Positions 29,245 through 37,422 of a stretch of DNA of 64,000 nucleotides are shown piece after piece (position 1 is the first letter of the stretch; every line of letters begins with the position of its first letter). Location of the stretch: contig NZ_AHMP02000003.1 in NCBI RefSeq assembly GCF_000243735.2, positions 3,308,001 to 3,372,000 of the forward strand, given 5' to 3'. Both the position numbers and the translations under genes were made by a program. The stretch comes from Leptospira kmetyi serovar Malaysia str. Bejo-Iso9. GTDB taxonomy: Bacteria; Spirochaetota; Leptospiria; Leptospirales; Leptospiraceae. The notes below the pieces were generated by a model, which worked only from the letters and a program-made list of their open reading frames with translations, was not told the DNA's origin and searched no databases.

Positions 29245-30504
29245 TTAGTTCGTAATTTCGGATTTTGTCAGAAACTTTTTGTATTTCTTCGCGTTTCTTC
29301 TTCCTCGGATCTGATCCAGAATCAGGTTTCCGACTAAGGATCTCGGAATTCTCGGTTCTTTTCCGTTTCCGATTCTTTTAAACTGGGAACGGATCGCGGA
29401 CATTTTGGAAAGCGCGTTGAAAGCGGGATTGGAAAGGCTCGGAATATTCACTTCCAACGTATCCAGATTTCCGGAAATGATTTTGGACGCGCAATCCGGT
29501 TCGAATGCGAAAGGCGTCGCGATTCCCACCACGTCGATCGCGCCGGAAGAGATCGCGTCTTCCATTACGTTTTTGGAACGGAATCCGCCCGTAGACATCA
29601 AAGGCATTTCCGCGACGGCTCTGGCTTTTTTTGCAAAATCTAAAAAGTAGGCTTCCCTTTTTTTGGTTCCGTTCGATTCTCCGCCTTGCATTGCGGGAGA
29701 TTCGTAGTTGCCTCCCGATATTTCAAGAAGATCTAATTTAGATTTATTTAACATTCGAATCACTTGGATCGCGTCTTCTTCCGCGAAACCTCCGCCTTGA
29801 AAATCCGCGGAGTTCAACTTAACGCCCAAGCCGAATTCTTTTTTTGTGCGGGCTCCGATTCCGTTTACGATCTCGAGAAGAATTCTCGCTCTGTTTTCCA
29901 AAGAACCGCCCCATTGGTCTTTACGAAGATTCGTCAAAGGTGAAAGAAATTGACTTAACAGATAGCCGTGAGCTGCGTGAACTTCCACTCCGTCGAAGCC
30001 CGCTTTTTCCGCGACGACCGCGGCTTGTATAAAACGATCTATGATCTTTTTGATTTCGTCTTCGGTGAGAGCGCGCGGAGTTCCGAAAACCTTTTCGAAC
30101 ATTCTTCCTGGAATATGAACCTTAACGGCGGAAGGAGCCACCGGAGTTTCCGAAACGAAGCTGAAAACCTGTCTTCCGGGATGATTGATCTGCATCCACA
30201 TTTTAGAACCGCCCGATTTTCCGGCCTCGGCCCAACGTTTGAACGAATCCAAATTTCCCTGATCTCGAACGATCACGTTTCCCGGTCCGGTCACCGCGTT
30301 CGGATCGACCATCGCGTTTCCGGTCAAAAGCAAACCCGCGCCGCCTTGGCCCCAGCGTCGGTATAAACCGATCATATCCTTTCCGGGCAGAAAACGATCG
30401 TCGGCGAGACTTTCTTCCATGGACGCTTTCGCGATCCGATTTAATAGAACTTGTCCGTTTGGCAGTTTGAGCGATTGGGAAAGAGGGGATGCGGATTTTG
30501 ACAT
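29245..30504 (-). CDS. Old yellow enzyme-like NADH:flavin oxidoreductase
   Basis: 419 residues, FMN-binding TIM barrel of the 2,4-dienoyl-CoA reductase/OYE group. PLTNLRKDQWGGSLENRAR, the AAHGYLLSQFLSPLTN active-site helix (H and following N-x-R pattern) and MSTGGFRS are recognisable. Such enzymes reduce activated C=C bonds with NAD(P)H. Of three close ATGs, 30504 is best: GGAGA sits six bases upstream. The C-terminal 30 residues are basic and beyond the barrel. It diverges from a TetR gene, with two TACC-N4-GGTA sites between, a classic regulator-target arrangement. Confidence 0.88.
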   Translation of the reverse strand: MSKSASPLSQSLKLPNGQVLLNRIAKASMEESLADDRFLPGKDMIGLYRRWGQGGAGLLLTGNAMVDPNAVTGPGNVIVRDQGNLDSFKRWAEAGKSGGSKMWMQINHPGRQVFSFVSETPVAPSAVKVHIPGRMFEKVFGTPRALTEDEIKKIIDRFIQAAVVAEKAGFDGVEVHAAHGYLLSQFLSPLTNLRKDQWGGSLENRARILLEIVNGIGARTKKEFGLGVKLNSADFQGGGFAEEDAIQVIRMLNKSKLDLLEISGGNYESPAMQGGESNGTKKREAYFLDFAKKARAVAEMPLMSTGGFRSKNVMEDAISSGAIDVVGIATPFAFEPDCASKIISGNLDTLEVNIPSLSNPAFNALSKMSAIRSQFKRIGNGKEPRIPRSLVGNLILDQIRGRRNAKKYKKFLTKSEITN

Positions 30505-30533
30505 GTACATTCTCCGTTTGGAAATTCCTTTCC

Positions 30534-30545
30534 TACCCATCGGTA
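30534..30545. promoter_or_regulatory. TetR operator candidate, site 1
   Basis: TACC-CATC-GGTA, an inverted repeat with 4-base arms, embedded in a longer shared context CCTACC-N4-GGTATTTAT with site 2. It lies 30 bases before the OYE start codon. Confidence 0.65.
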
Positions 30546-30561
30546 TTTATTCAAGGAATCT

Positions 30562-30567
30562 TGTCAA
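30562..30567 (-). promoter_or_regulatory. Consensus -35 element between the two TetR sites
   Basis: TTGACA on the minus strand, pointing toward the OYE gene. No good -10 element stands at 17 bases; the sequence there overlaps operator site 1. Binding at that site would cover the likely promoter. Confidence 0.4.
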
Positions 30568-30578
30568 ACTATAATTCC

Positions 30579-30590
30579 TACCAGTTGGTA
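30579..30590. promoter_or_regulatory. TetR operator candidate, site 2
   Basis: TACC-AGTT-GGTA, a perfect dyad (10 of 12 bases pair including the centre). It sits 45 bp from site 1 and shares its flanks CC and TTTAT. Confidence 0.65.
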
Positions 30591-30665
30591 TTTATTTTTC
30601 GTTTCGAGGATGAATTCGTTTGACCGCAAGAGGACGACTTTCAGAATGAAAGGGAGAATTTCGCC

Positions 30666-31301
30666 ATGTCCAAAACCCTCGGATGGAAAAAATTACCCGA
30701 AGACGTTCGCAGAGAATCGATTTTATCCGCGGCGATGCGTTGTTTTTTTTCGAAGGGTTTTGAAAAGACTTCGGTTCAGGACATCGCCGAAACGGCGGGT
30801 TTGACCAAGGGCGGAATCTACTTTCACTTTGAAAGCAAGGAAGAAATCCGAGATACTCTCATCCGAGAATTTTTGAATCTGGATCGATTCGGTTTTCAAG
30901 ATCCGGAAGTACTTTCTCTTCCTCCTCATCTAAGAATGAAGGAATATCTCGAACGTCTTGCAAAACGTCTGACGATCGAGGGAAATTGTTCTCCGCGTTT
31001 GTTTGCGGAAGCGACTTCGAGCGGCGGAAGTATGGAGAATGAGATCGTCGCTTTTTACGATTCTCTGGAAACGATTTTTGCAAAGACGATTCAAGAAGGT
31101 CAGGACGCGGGAAGCATCGTGAGTTCCATGTCCGCGATTTTGATCGCAAGAACCATTCTCGCAGTGTTCGACGGTTTACAAATTCAAGCCGATATATCTC
31201 CGGAAAAAAGAAATCTTCAGATTCGTGGTCGCGAAGTATTGAATTCTTTTTTTAAGAATCTGCTTTTGACTTTCGATCCGACCTGCGAAACGAAATCTTA
31301 A
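30666..31301 (+). CDS. TetR-family transcriptional regulator
   Basis: 211 residues. The N-terminal helix-turn-helix (about 15-62) reads ILSAAMRCFFSKGFEKTSVQDIAETAGLTKGGIYFHF-like in pieces, the classic TetR signature; the C-terminal ligand domain is variable. It diverges from the OYE gene, with two matching inverted repeats in the shared gap, so it most likely represses that gene and itself. In E. coli the comparable pair is NemR with NemA, which responds to reactive electrophiles. Confidence 0.9.
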   Translation: MSKTLGWKKLPEDVRRESILSAAMRCFFSKGFEKTSVQDIAETAGLTKGGIYFHFESKEEIRDTLIREFLNLDRFGFQDPEVLSLPPHLRMKEYLERLAKRLTIEGNCSPRLFAEATSSGGSMENEIVAFYDSLETIFAKTIQEGQDAGSIVSSMSAILIARTILAVFDGLQIQADISPEKRNLQIRGREVLNSFFKNLLLTFDPTCETKS

Positions 31302-31324
31302 ATCTTTACTTCTAAATACGATTT

Positions 31325-32485
31325 CTAACTTCCGATCGAAACCAGGAAAGAATGGATTCCGATTCCTAAATAATTTCCGAGCGCGTAACCGATCAATCCG
31401 GTCAGAATTCCGACCACCAAAACGCTTCTGTTTCGAATCGCTTGTACGACCGGAGGAACGAACGCGGGTCCGTAGATGCTCGAGACCGATGTGATGATCC
31501 AAGTATCGACGGGGATTCTAAATAAAATTCCCAAGATCAGATGAATTCCAATCGCCCCGAAAAGAATCGATAGTAAGATCAACGATACGGTTCCGAAATC
31601 CTTTTTCAATTCTTCCAGATCCGCAAGAAATCCGATCGCGACCGAAAAAACCAAGATGAGATAACTTCCGAATTCGTAGGTTTTGAGTTCTCTTACCTTG
31701 GAGTTGAAAGAGATTCCGATTCCCCAAGTCGTGATTCCGAGAAGAATGGAAGGCGCATACAACGAAGAGAAAATCAAAAACGTGAACGCGACCGAAACTC
31801 CGAAACCCAAGGTCGCCAACAACAATCCGATTCCGTTGGGAAGAATGATTCTTTTCCAAATCGGTTTTTGTTCTTCGGGGGCGGCTTCGACGTCTTCGAT
31901 CGGAACGTTGTTTTCTTCTTCCTTTTTTAAAAACAAAGAAAAGAATTTTTTTCCGAGCGTTAATAGGAAGAGAAGATAAATTCCTCCGAAGACGACGTCG
32001 ATCGTATTGACGAGCGCGATCGTTTCCTTGTTCGCGTTTAAGGCCAACCCGATCGCGTTTAAGTTCGGAGTTCCTCCCGTATACATTCCCGAAAGCATAC
32101 TCGCGATCTTTGCGGATTCGGGATGTGCGGAAGCGTAGTAATAACCGGCTAACGCGGAGGAGATCGCAACGGCGACCGCGGAAAGAAAGAATGAAAACAA
32201 AGCTTGTTTGGCTTCGCCGAAACCTTTTCTAAAATCTGTGGAGCTGAGTAACAAAGGAATCGCAAGAGGAATCGTTATATCCGCGATCGTCAACGGAACC
32301 TGTTGGTGAATCCACGAACTCGGAATCAAATTTCCGAGCGCGATTCCGGCGATATAACAAAGAGATACGGCGCCTAATATTCCCAAAACTTTGAACCTTT
32401 GAGCCAAACGGATCGCAAGCCAAGGAAATAAAAGAATGAACAAAGTTAGAAGGATGGGTTGAGAGATTGAAAATACCGATTCCAT
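31325..32485 (-). CDS. DUF819 family membrane protein
   Basis: 386 residues with about ten membrane helices. GMYTGGTPNLNAIGLALNA near residue 135 and the C-terminal IYGPAFVPPVVQAI are DUF819 features. The family belongs to a transporter-like fold related to LrgB/CidB or GltS types; substrates are unknown. A cytosolic acidic loop (PIEDVEAAPEEQKP) divides it into two halves. It is convergent with the TetR gene and shows no operon partner. Confidence 0.85.
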   Translation of the reverse strand: MESVFSISQPILLTLFILLFPWLAIRLAQRFKVLGILGAVSLCYIAGIALGNLIPSSWIHQQVPLTIADITIPLAIPLLLSSTDFRKGFGEAKQALFSFFLSAVAVAISSALAGYYYASAHPESAKIASMLSGMYTGGTPNLNAIGLALNANKETIALVNTIDVVFGGIYLLFLLTLGKKFFSLFLKKEEENNVPIEDVEAAPEEQKPIWKRIILPNGIGLLLATLGFGVSVAFTFLIFSSLYAPSILLGITTWGIGISFNSKVRELKTYEFGSYLILVFSVAIGFLADLEELKKDFGTVSLILLSILFGAIGIHLILGILFRIPVDTWIITSVSSIYGPAFVPPVVQAIRNRSVLVVGILTGLIGYALGNYLGIGIHSFLVSIGS

Positions 32486-32684
32486 AAGAATTCCTGAATA
32501 TACAAAAATCTAACTCTTTCTTTAACTTTTCTTTTTGTTAAAAGTATCGAGACCCGATTTTTAAAATTCAAGCAGAAAAGGTTCTGGACGCGGGCCGTAA
32601 TTATTTCTTTTGTGTGGAAATTCTAAGATTTTATCGAATCGGGTAAATCCTTTGTTCATTGAAATACGGAAGGCGATCGAATCA

Positions 32685-33473
32685 ATGGGTAAAATGATTC
32701 GTTTTAGATTTTCCTCAAAGATCGGGAAACGTATTGCCTTCGTTTTCATTCTTTTCGGCTTTTATCTTTCCGTGGGCGGTTGTTTGGACGCGGACCCGAT
32801 TCCTTCCAAGGTCGGCGAGATTCGTCTTCCGCCCGGCGCGGTTCGAGTCCGTTTTGCAAACGGTTCTTTTCCCGAATTCGTACGCAATCTTCCCTTAAAA
32901 TCGGAAGCGACCCTTTGGACTTACAAAAAACAAAACATCATCAGACGTTATGATACGATTGCGGTCGTCGACTTGCCTCTTTTGTTCAAGGACGATCTCG
33001 AACAATGCGCCGATTATTCCATGAGAGTTTGGGCGGAATACCACAAGCAGACGAATCATTTAAACCGACTTTATCTTTTTGATTATAACGGAAATCGAAA
33101 ACGTTTTTCCGAAAGCGGACTTTCCTATCATTCTTTTTTACGCAAGGCGTTCGCGTCTTCGAATTCCTATTCTTTGAAAAAGGGCGGCGAGAAAGTCGAA
33201 GAAAAGGATCTAAGACCGGGAGATCTTTTTGTCCAAAACGAAACCGGCGGAATCGGGCACGTTTCCGTGATTCTCGATTCGGCGGAAGGGAAGAAGGGCG
33301 AAAAATTTTTTCTGATCGGCTTCAGCTTTATGCCCGCTCAGGAAATGCACATCGAAAAGGCTCCGAACGAATTCGGTTCCGCGGGTTGGTTTACGTATAG
33401 AGGTTTTGTATCTCATTTGAACGAATCGTATCCGTATGGAACTCCGGTTTTGAGAAGATTTTCCGAACGTTGA
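32685..33473 (+). CDS. DUF4846 lipoprotein
   Basis: 262 residues. The signal ends in LSVGGC, a lipobox. The mature part matches DUF4846: DLEQCADYSMRVWAEYH, YNGNRKRFSESG and DLRPGDLFVQNETGGIGHVSVILD, the last resembling the His-containing motif of NlpC-like cysteine hydrolases (GDLF...GHV). A catalytic Cys candidate is in EQCADYSMR, so a peptidase-like fold is possible but unproven. The ATG at 32685 has GGAAGG upstream. It faces the methyltransferase gene. Confidence 0.8.
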   Translation: MGKMIRFRFSSKIGKRIAFVFILFGFYLSVGGCLDADPIPSKVGEIRLPPGAVRVRFANGSFPEFVRNLPLKSEATLWTYKKQNIIRRYDTIAVVDLPLLFKDDLEQCADYSMRVWAEYHKQTNHLNRLYLFDYNGNRKRFSESGLSYHSFLRKAFASSNSYSLKKGGEKVEEKDLRPGDLFVQNETGGIGHVSVILDSAEGKKGEKFFLIGFSFMPAQEMHIEKAPNEFGSAGWFTYRGFVSHLNESYPYGTPVLRRFSER

Positions 33474-33502
33474 GCAGAGAGATCGATTTAAAACATTCTA
33501 AG

Positions 33503-33518
33503 TTTAGAATATTCTAAA
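33503..33518. repeat. 16-bp perfect palindrome TTTAGAATATTCTAAA
   Basis: It lies between the convergent DUF4846 and methyltransferase genes. Its core AGAATATTCT recurs at 29118-29127 and 38578-38587, each just after a gene end. Possible terminator-like or protein-binding element. Confidence 0.5.
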
Positions 33519-33519
33519 T

Positions 33520-34251
33520 TTATAAAAACAATTGCCAGCCGCCCACGTGATAGGCTTGGAAAATCTTTTTCCAACTTTTAAATCCGGCTTCTCGGAATAG
33601 TTCTTCGTAACGGGGAGTTGCGATTCTTTTCAAGCCCTTGACGCGGTCCACGTAGGTTTTTAACGCGTCTTTTTCCCAACCTTGAAACTCTTTTAGATAA
33701 AGAGAAAGTTCCTCGAATACGATTTCCATATCGGATTGAGAATCGTGAAGATCGAACAGAATGAACGTTCCTCCGGGTTCCAATCGGGAAGAGATATCCT
33801 TTAATAAAGAAAGTTTTGTACCGTCGTCGGGAAGAAAATGAAGAACGAACAATAACGTCGCCGCGGAAAATTTTCGATTTGGATCCAAAGAGGAAACCGG
33901 AGCGCAGATCAACTCGGCGCCCGGAAAATTTTTTTGAGCGATTGCGATCATATCGGCGGAAGGATCGACTCCCGTGATCCGATAACGATCCGGAGCTACC
34001 TTCAGCAGAGAACGAAAGTCCGCGCCCGTTCCGCAACCCGCTGCGAGAATTTTCGAACCCGACGGAATCGATTTTAAAATCAAAGTCGCGACCAATTCGG
34101 AAATCCCAGAGTAAAAAGGAATCATCGTCACGATATTACTTTCGTATTTGCTGGCTCTTTCGCCTTCAAAGGGTTCAATATAATCCATGGTCGATTTTTC
34201 CTTTTCTTGATTGCCGATCACTTCGTTTAACAATTCGAAGTCGCGACTCAT
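33520..34251 (-). CDS. Class I SAM-dependent methyltransferase
   Basis: 243 residues. The SAM-binding motif I is ILAAGCGTGADFRSLL, followed by RITGVDPSADMIAIAQKN and LLFVLHFLPDDGTK, the typical Rossmann order. The substrate is unknown. Its ATG at 34251 overlaps the stop of the upstream membrane protein (ATGA), so the two are translationally coupled and probably controlled by the LuxR-type gene further up. Confidence 0.85.
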   Translation of the reverse strand: MSRDFELLNEVIGNQEKEKSTMDYIEPFEGERASKYESNIVTMIPFYSGISELVATLILKSIPSGSKILAAGCGTGADFRSLLKVAPDRYRITGVDPSADMIAIAQKNFPGAELICAPVSSLDPNRKFSAATLLFVLHFLPDDGTKLSLLKDISSRLEPGGTFILFDLHDSQSDMEIVFEELSLYLKEFQGWEKDALKTYVDRVKGLKRIATPRYEELFREAGFKSWKKIFQAYHVGGWQLFL

Positions 34252-34970
34252 ACCATATTTTCTTCGGTCCTCCATTCTTTCCAGCCGATTGCGATCCCCA
34301 AGATATGTCCCGCGAAGGCCAAAGGAACAAACAACAAAGGAAGAAACGAAACCGGATATTGCGCGACGATCACGTTAGGCGGATTCGTAAAAAGAATCCG
34401 AAACGGAAACGGAGCAGAAAGGATTCCCGTGGAAACGGTCAGACCTAAAACGAAAATTGCGGCGACGTTCCATCCTAAAATCCATCGTTTGGAAAGAATC
34501 CCTTTGAAAACGAGAACGTATAAAATCGGAGCGCTGATCGGCACCCAAAGGTCGAAGTTCCGACCTTTGGCCGTCATGATGTCCGAGATCAAATTTTCCC
34601 GGACCAACAGGAGGATCAGGATTTCGGGAAGAATTCTCCAGAACTGAAACAGACAAAGTTTGGAAGAACCGAAACGCATAAAGATCGGAAACGCGGATTT
34701 CGAAAATCCGAAACCCAAAAACAAAATCAAAGTCGAAAGAACTCCGATCAAAAGTCGAGGAGGAAGATCGAATCGATAAAAGAAATTCTCGTACGCCAAA
34801 AACCATTGTCCGATTAAAAAAATCAATACGACGACGAATCCGAGCACGGGTTTCGATTCCGGATCGGAACGATCCTTTTTAAAAAGGAAAACGGCGACGA
34901 TCGAAATCAATCCTACGCAGGACGCGAGGACAAAGGCGGAAATATAAGCCGGGATAAAATTTGTTTCCAT
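34248..34970 (-). CDS. Polytopic membrane protein of unknown function
   Basis: 240 residues with about seven membrane helices and short loops; no family motif recognised. A perfect hairpin with a T run abuts its ATG, so its ribosome-binding site is inside or beside the hairpin. It overlaps a methyltransferase gene by four bases. A membrane LuxR-type regulator lies just upstream, and the gap between holds several dyads. Confidence 0.75.
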   Translation of the reverse strand: METNFIPAYISAFVLASCVGLISIVAVFLFKKDRSDPESKPVLGFVVVLIFLIGQWFLAYENFFYRFDLPPRLLIGVLSTLILFLGFGFSKSAFPIFMRFGSSKLCLFQFWRILPEILILLLVRENLISDIMTAKGRNFDLWVPISAPILYVLVFKGILSKRWILGWNVAAIFVLGLTVSTGILSAPFPFRILFTNPPNVIVAQYPVSFLPLLFVPLAFAGHILGIAIGWKEWRTEENMV

Positions 34971-34990
34971 AAAAACCTCGACTCGAGGTT
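34971..34990 (-). promoter_or_regulatory. Hairpin with T run directly before a start codon
   Basis: On the minus strand AACCTCG-AGT-CGAGGTT is a perfect 7-bp hairpin followed by TTT and then the ATG at 34970. It can act as a terminator of the luxR transcript or hide the only SD-like AGG. Which one is not decidable by eye. Confidence 0.55.
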
Positions 34991-35023
34991 ATCGGATTTC
35001 GTCCGAATGGTCCATGGTGCGCG

Positions 35024-35065
35024 CGTCACGAATTCGATTTTGCACCGTGACGATCGTCACGATTT
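35024..35065. promoter_or_regulatory. Direct repeat CGTCACGAWTT, 31 bp apart, plus palindrome
   Basis: CGTCACGAATT at 35024-35034 and CGTCACGATTT at 35055-35065 are spaced 31 bp, about three helical turns. The second copy overlaps the perfect palindrome GTGACGATCGTCAC (35047-35060), which contains the luxR-type gene's stop codon. GGTGC/GCACC (35016-35020, 35042-35046) is another pair of arms. Confidence 0.6.
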
Positions 35066-36139
35066 TTCGAAATTACGAAGATAAACGGTAAGTCTTTGGA
35101 ATTTATCCTTTGCGCCCGAATCTTTTTCGCGATCGATCGTCTTGTCGTAAAGATTCACTAAATGATTTCTGAACGTCCCGTTCGCGATTCCGAGAAAAAA
35201 TCCGATCTGTTTTCGGGTATAACCTTCGGCGATCAGTTCGCAGATTCTCAATTCCTGTTTGGTAAGACCTTTTAATATTAAGGAATTTGAATCTAATACG
35301 TTCGGACTTTGTTTTTTTCGGAACATCCTAAGCGTAAACCAGGCGGCTCCGGCGCCGATCGAGGATAAAAGAATCGTTCGTAATTGGATCGATTCTCCCC
35401 ATTTTCCCGTTTCTAAAAAAAGAATCGAAATCGATCCGAGACCCAAGGCGACGCTCGCGCTCGCAAAAAGTTCCGCGATCTTATGAAATAAGGAATCCGC
35501 ACGATCTCTGGAAAGATAAACCGAAACGAAAATGCTTACGATGGAATCGATTCCCATTCCGATCGGAAACAAATTGAAACCGAAAAATGAAATCAGATTC
35601 GTAGCGAATCCGAGCCACCAACAAATCACTAAAAACGGAATCCAGCCTTGGATCTCTTTCGGTTTTAAAAGAAGATATAAGGACAATACAAAACCGATTC
35701 CGAAAAAACTTCCCACGAGAATTCTCGCCGGAAGTTCGAGAACGGGATACCAACCCCACGCGTAGAATTTCCATTCTAGTATGAGAAAGGATTTTTCGGA
35801 AGAATAATCGAGTTCGATCAAAAGTATAAGTCCGATCGCGATCGCCATAAAACTGAAGAGCATCGGGGACTTGGCTTTTCTTCCGGAAAGAATTCTACTC
35901 AAAGCCAATAAAAGAGGAGGAACAAAAAAGATAAAATGTCGAAATACGTGAAAGGAAAAATACGCACTTTCCATAGAGGAAGAATGGAACAGAAAAAAAA
36001 CGCAAAGATTTCCTCCGGCCAACACGATCAATAACGCTCGAAAATAATTTCCAAAGGAATCCCTTTCTTTGAAAAGCGCAAACAACGCCGCGAGATTGGC
36101 GAACATCGCCGTCAGAGGAAAAAGCGGAATGATTTCCAT
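35057..36139 (-). CDS. Membrane-bound LuxR-type transcriptional regulator
   Basis: 360 residues. About 270 residues form seven to nine membrane helices with short loops, followed by a C-terminal LuxR helix-turn-helix (about 285-345): LTKQELRICELIAEGYTRKQIG and FRNHLVNLYDKT. The arrangement resembles 7TM sensor proteins in which the output is a DNA-binding domain tethered to the membrane. It probably senses something in the envelope or lipid phase and acts on nearby DNA. The next two genes downstream and the dyads between are the obvious target. Confidence 0.82.
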   Translation of the reverse strand: MEIIPLFPLTAMFANLAALFALFKERDSFGNYFRALLIVLAGGNLCVFFLFHSSSMESAYFSFHVFRHFIFFVPPLLLALSRILSGRKAKSPMLFSFMAIAIGLILLIELDYSSEKSFLILEWKFYAWGWYPVLELPARILVGSFFGIGFVLSLYLLLKPKEIQGWIPFLVICWWLGFATNLISFFGFNLFPIGMGIDSIVSIFVSVYLSRDRADSLFHKIAELFASASVALGLGSISILFLETGKWGESIQLRTILLSSIGAGAAWFTLRMFRKKQSPNVLDSNSLILKGLTKQELRICELIAEGYTRKQIGFFLGIANGTFRNHLVNLYDKTIDREKDSGAKDKFQRLTVYLRNFEKS

Positions 36140-36299
36140 AAGATTCAGAATTCTTCTTCGATCGAATCGACCGGGTCGACGCGATTTTAAAAGTAATTTT
36201 TTTTCTATAAAGATTTTTTTAGTGTCCGAATCTTGATTCTTGTGCGGTAATAAAGTCGAATCTCAGTTCCGAAATCGTATTCAAAAATTAGCAAGAAGC

Positions 36300-37319
36300 A
36301 TGAAATATTTTATATCCTTATCTTTGATTTTAATCTTTTTTTCCTGTTCCAAAAATTCGGTCGACATCCAGGATCTGAACGAGGAAAGTCTCACGGTTTC
36401 CTTACATCTTCAAAACCGATTGAACGGTTTGATCGACAAGGTCGCGCCCGCGACGGTCGGCATTTTTCCGAAAGGAAGTACGGAAGGTTCCAGCGCGATC
36501 GGTTCCGGTTTTTTCGTGGATGGAGAAGGGCATATTCTCACCTGTCAACACGTGATCCGAGGCGCGAGCGAGTTTATCGTTCAACCTGCAAAATCTGGAA
36601 AACGTCTTAAAGCAAAGGTGATCAAAGAAGACGCCGATTTCGATCTCGCTCTTTTGGAATCCGAAATGGACGAAAACAAAAACGCGTTCATTCCCGTTCC
36701 TAAACTCAACGTTCCCAAGGAAGGAACGATGTATCTTTCCTTCGGGTCCGCGTACGGATTACCGGATTCGATCTCTTTCGGAATCGTTTCGTTTTCGCAA
36801 AGAGCGAAAGTGGATCCGTTTCATCCCGAAAAAGGTTTTGTTCAATTGAGTTTGCCGATTTATCCGGGAATGTCCGGCGGAGCCGTCATCGACATACAAG
36901 GTAACCTAATCGGTGTTCAACGATTTACGTACAATACTTCGGGGAATTCTCCCGTTGGTCCCGGCTTTGCGATTCCGGTCGGACACGTTTCGAATTTTCT
37001 AGAATCTTCGGCGCAACTTAGGGAGAATAAGGTTCGCGCACAAAGAGGAATCGTTGAGATTCCGTTCGTCACTCCGCATCTCGTCGAAAAATTAAAACTT
37101 CCTTATCCTTTAGGAGTGATCGTAAGTTATGTTCAAAAAGATTCTCCCGCCGAAAAGTCAGGAATTCAAAGATACGATTTTATAACGCACGTAAATTCAA
37201 AAAAGGTGAATTCCTCTTCGGAGTTTTATCGCGAAATCGGATCAGTCAAAGGGGAAGTTTCGATTCGTTTGTATCGTTCCGGTCGCGAAATCGATGTTAA
37301 ACTGTCTATTTGGCAATAA
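36300..37319 (+). CDS. HtrA-like trypsin-family serine protease lipoprotein with one PDZ domain
   Basis: 339 residues. A short signal ends in LIFFSC, a lipobox, so the protease is lipid-anchored. The trypsin-like domain shows His in ILTCQHVIRG, Asp in DADFDLALLE and Ser in YPGMSGGAVID, all three of the catalytic triad. A single PDZ domain follows (about 250-335, YPLGVIVSYVQKDSPAEKSG). It is likely an envelope quality-control protease of the DegP/S type, though with one PDZ instead of two. The ATG at 36300 puts the lipobox near the N-terminus. Confidence 0.88.
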   Translation: MKYFISLSLILIFFSCSKNSVDIQDLNEESLTVSLHLQNRLNGLIDKVAPATVGIFPKGSTEGSSAIGSGFFVDGEGHILTCQHVIRGASEFIVQPAKSGKRLKAKVIKEDADFDLALLESEMDENKNAFIPVPKLNVPKEGTMYLSFGSAYGLPDSISFGIVSFSQRAKVDPFHPEKGFVQLSLPIYPGMSGGAVIDIQGNLIGVQRFTYNTSGNSPVGPGFAIPVGHVSNFLESSAQLRENKVRAQRGIVEIPFVTPHLVEKLKLPYPLGVIVSYVQKDSPAEKSGIQRYDFITHVNSKKVNSSSEFYREIGSVKGEVSIRLYRSGREIDVKLSIWQ

Positions 37320-37422
37320 ATTTACTAAATTAAATATTTCCTAGAAAAATTTGATTTCGATGTCCTATTTTCGAAAAGAGGGCGTATAGATTCTAAAGAT
37401 CCCTATCTCCAGGAGAATTGAA

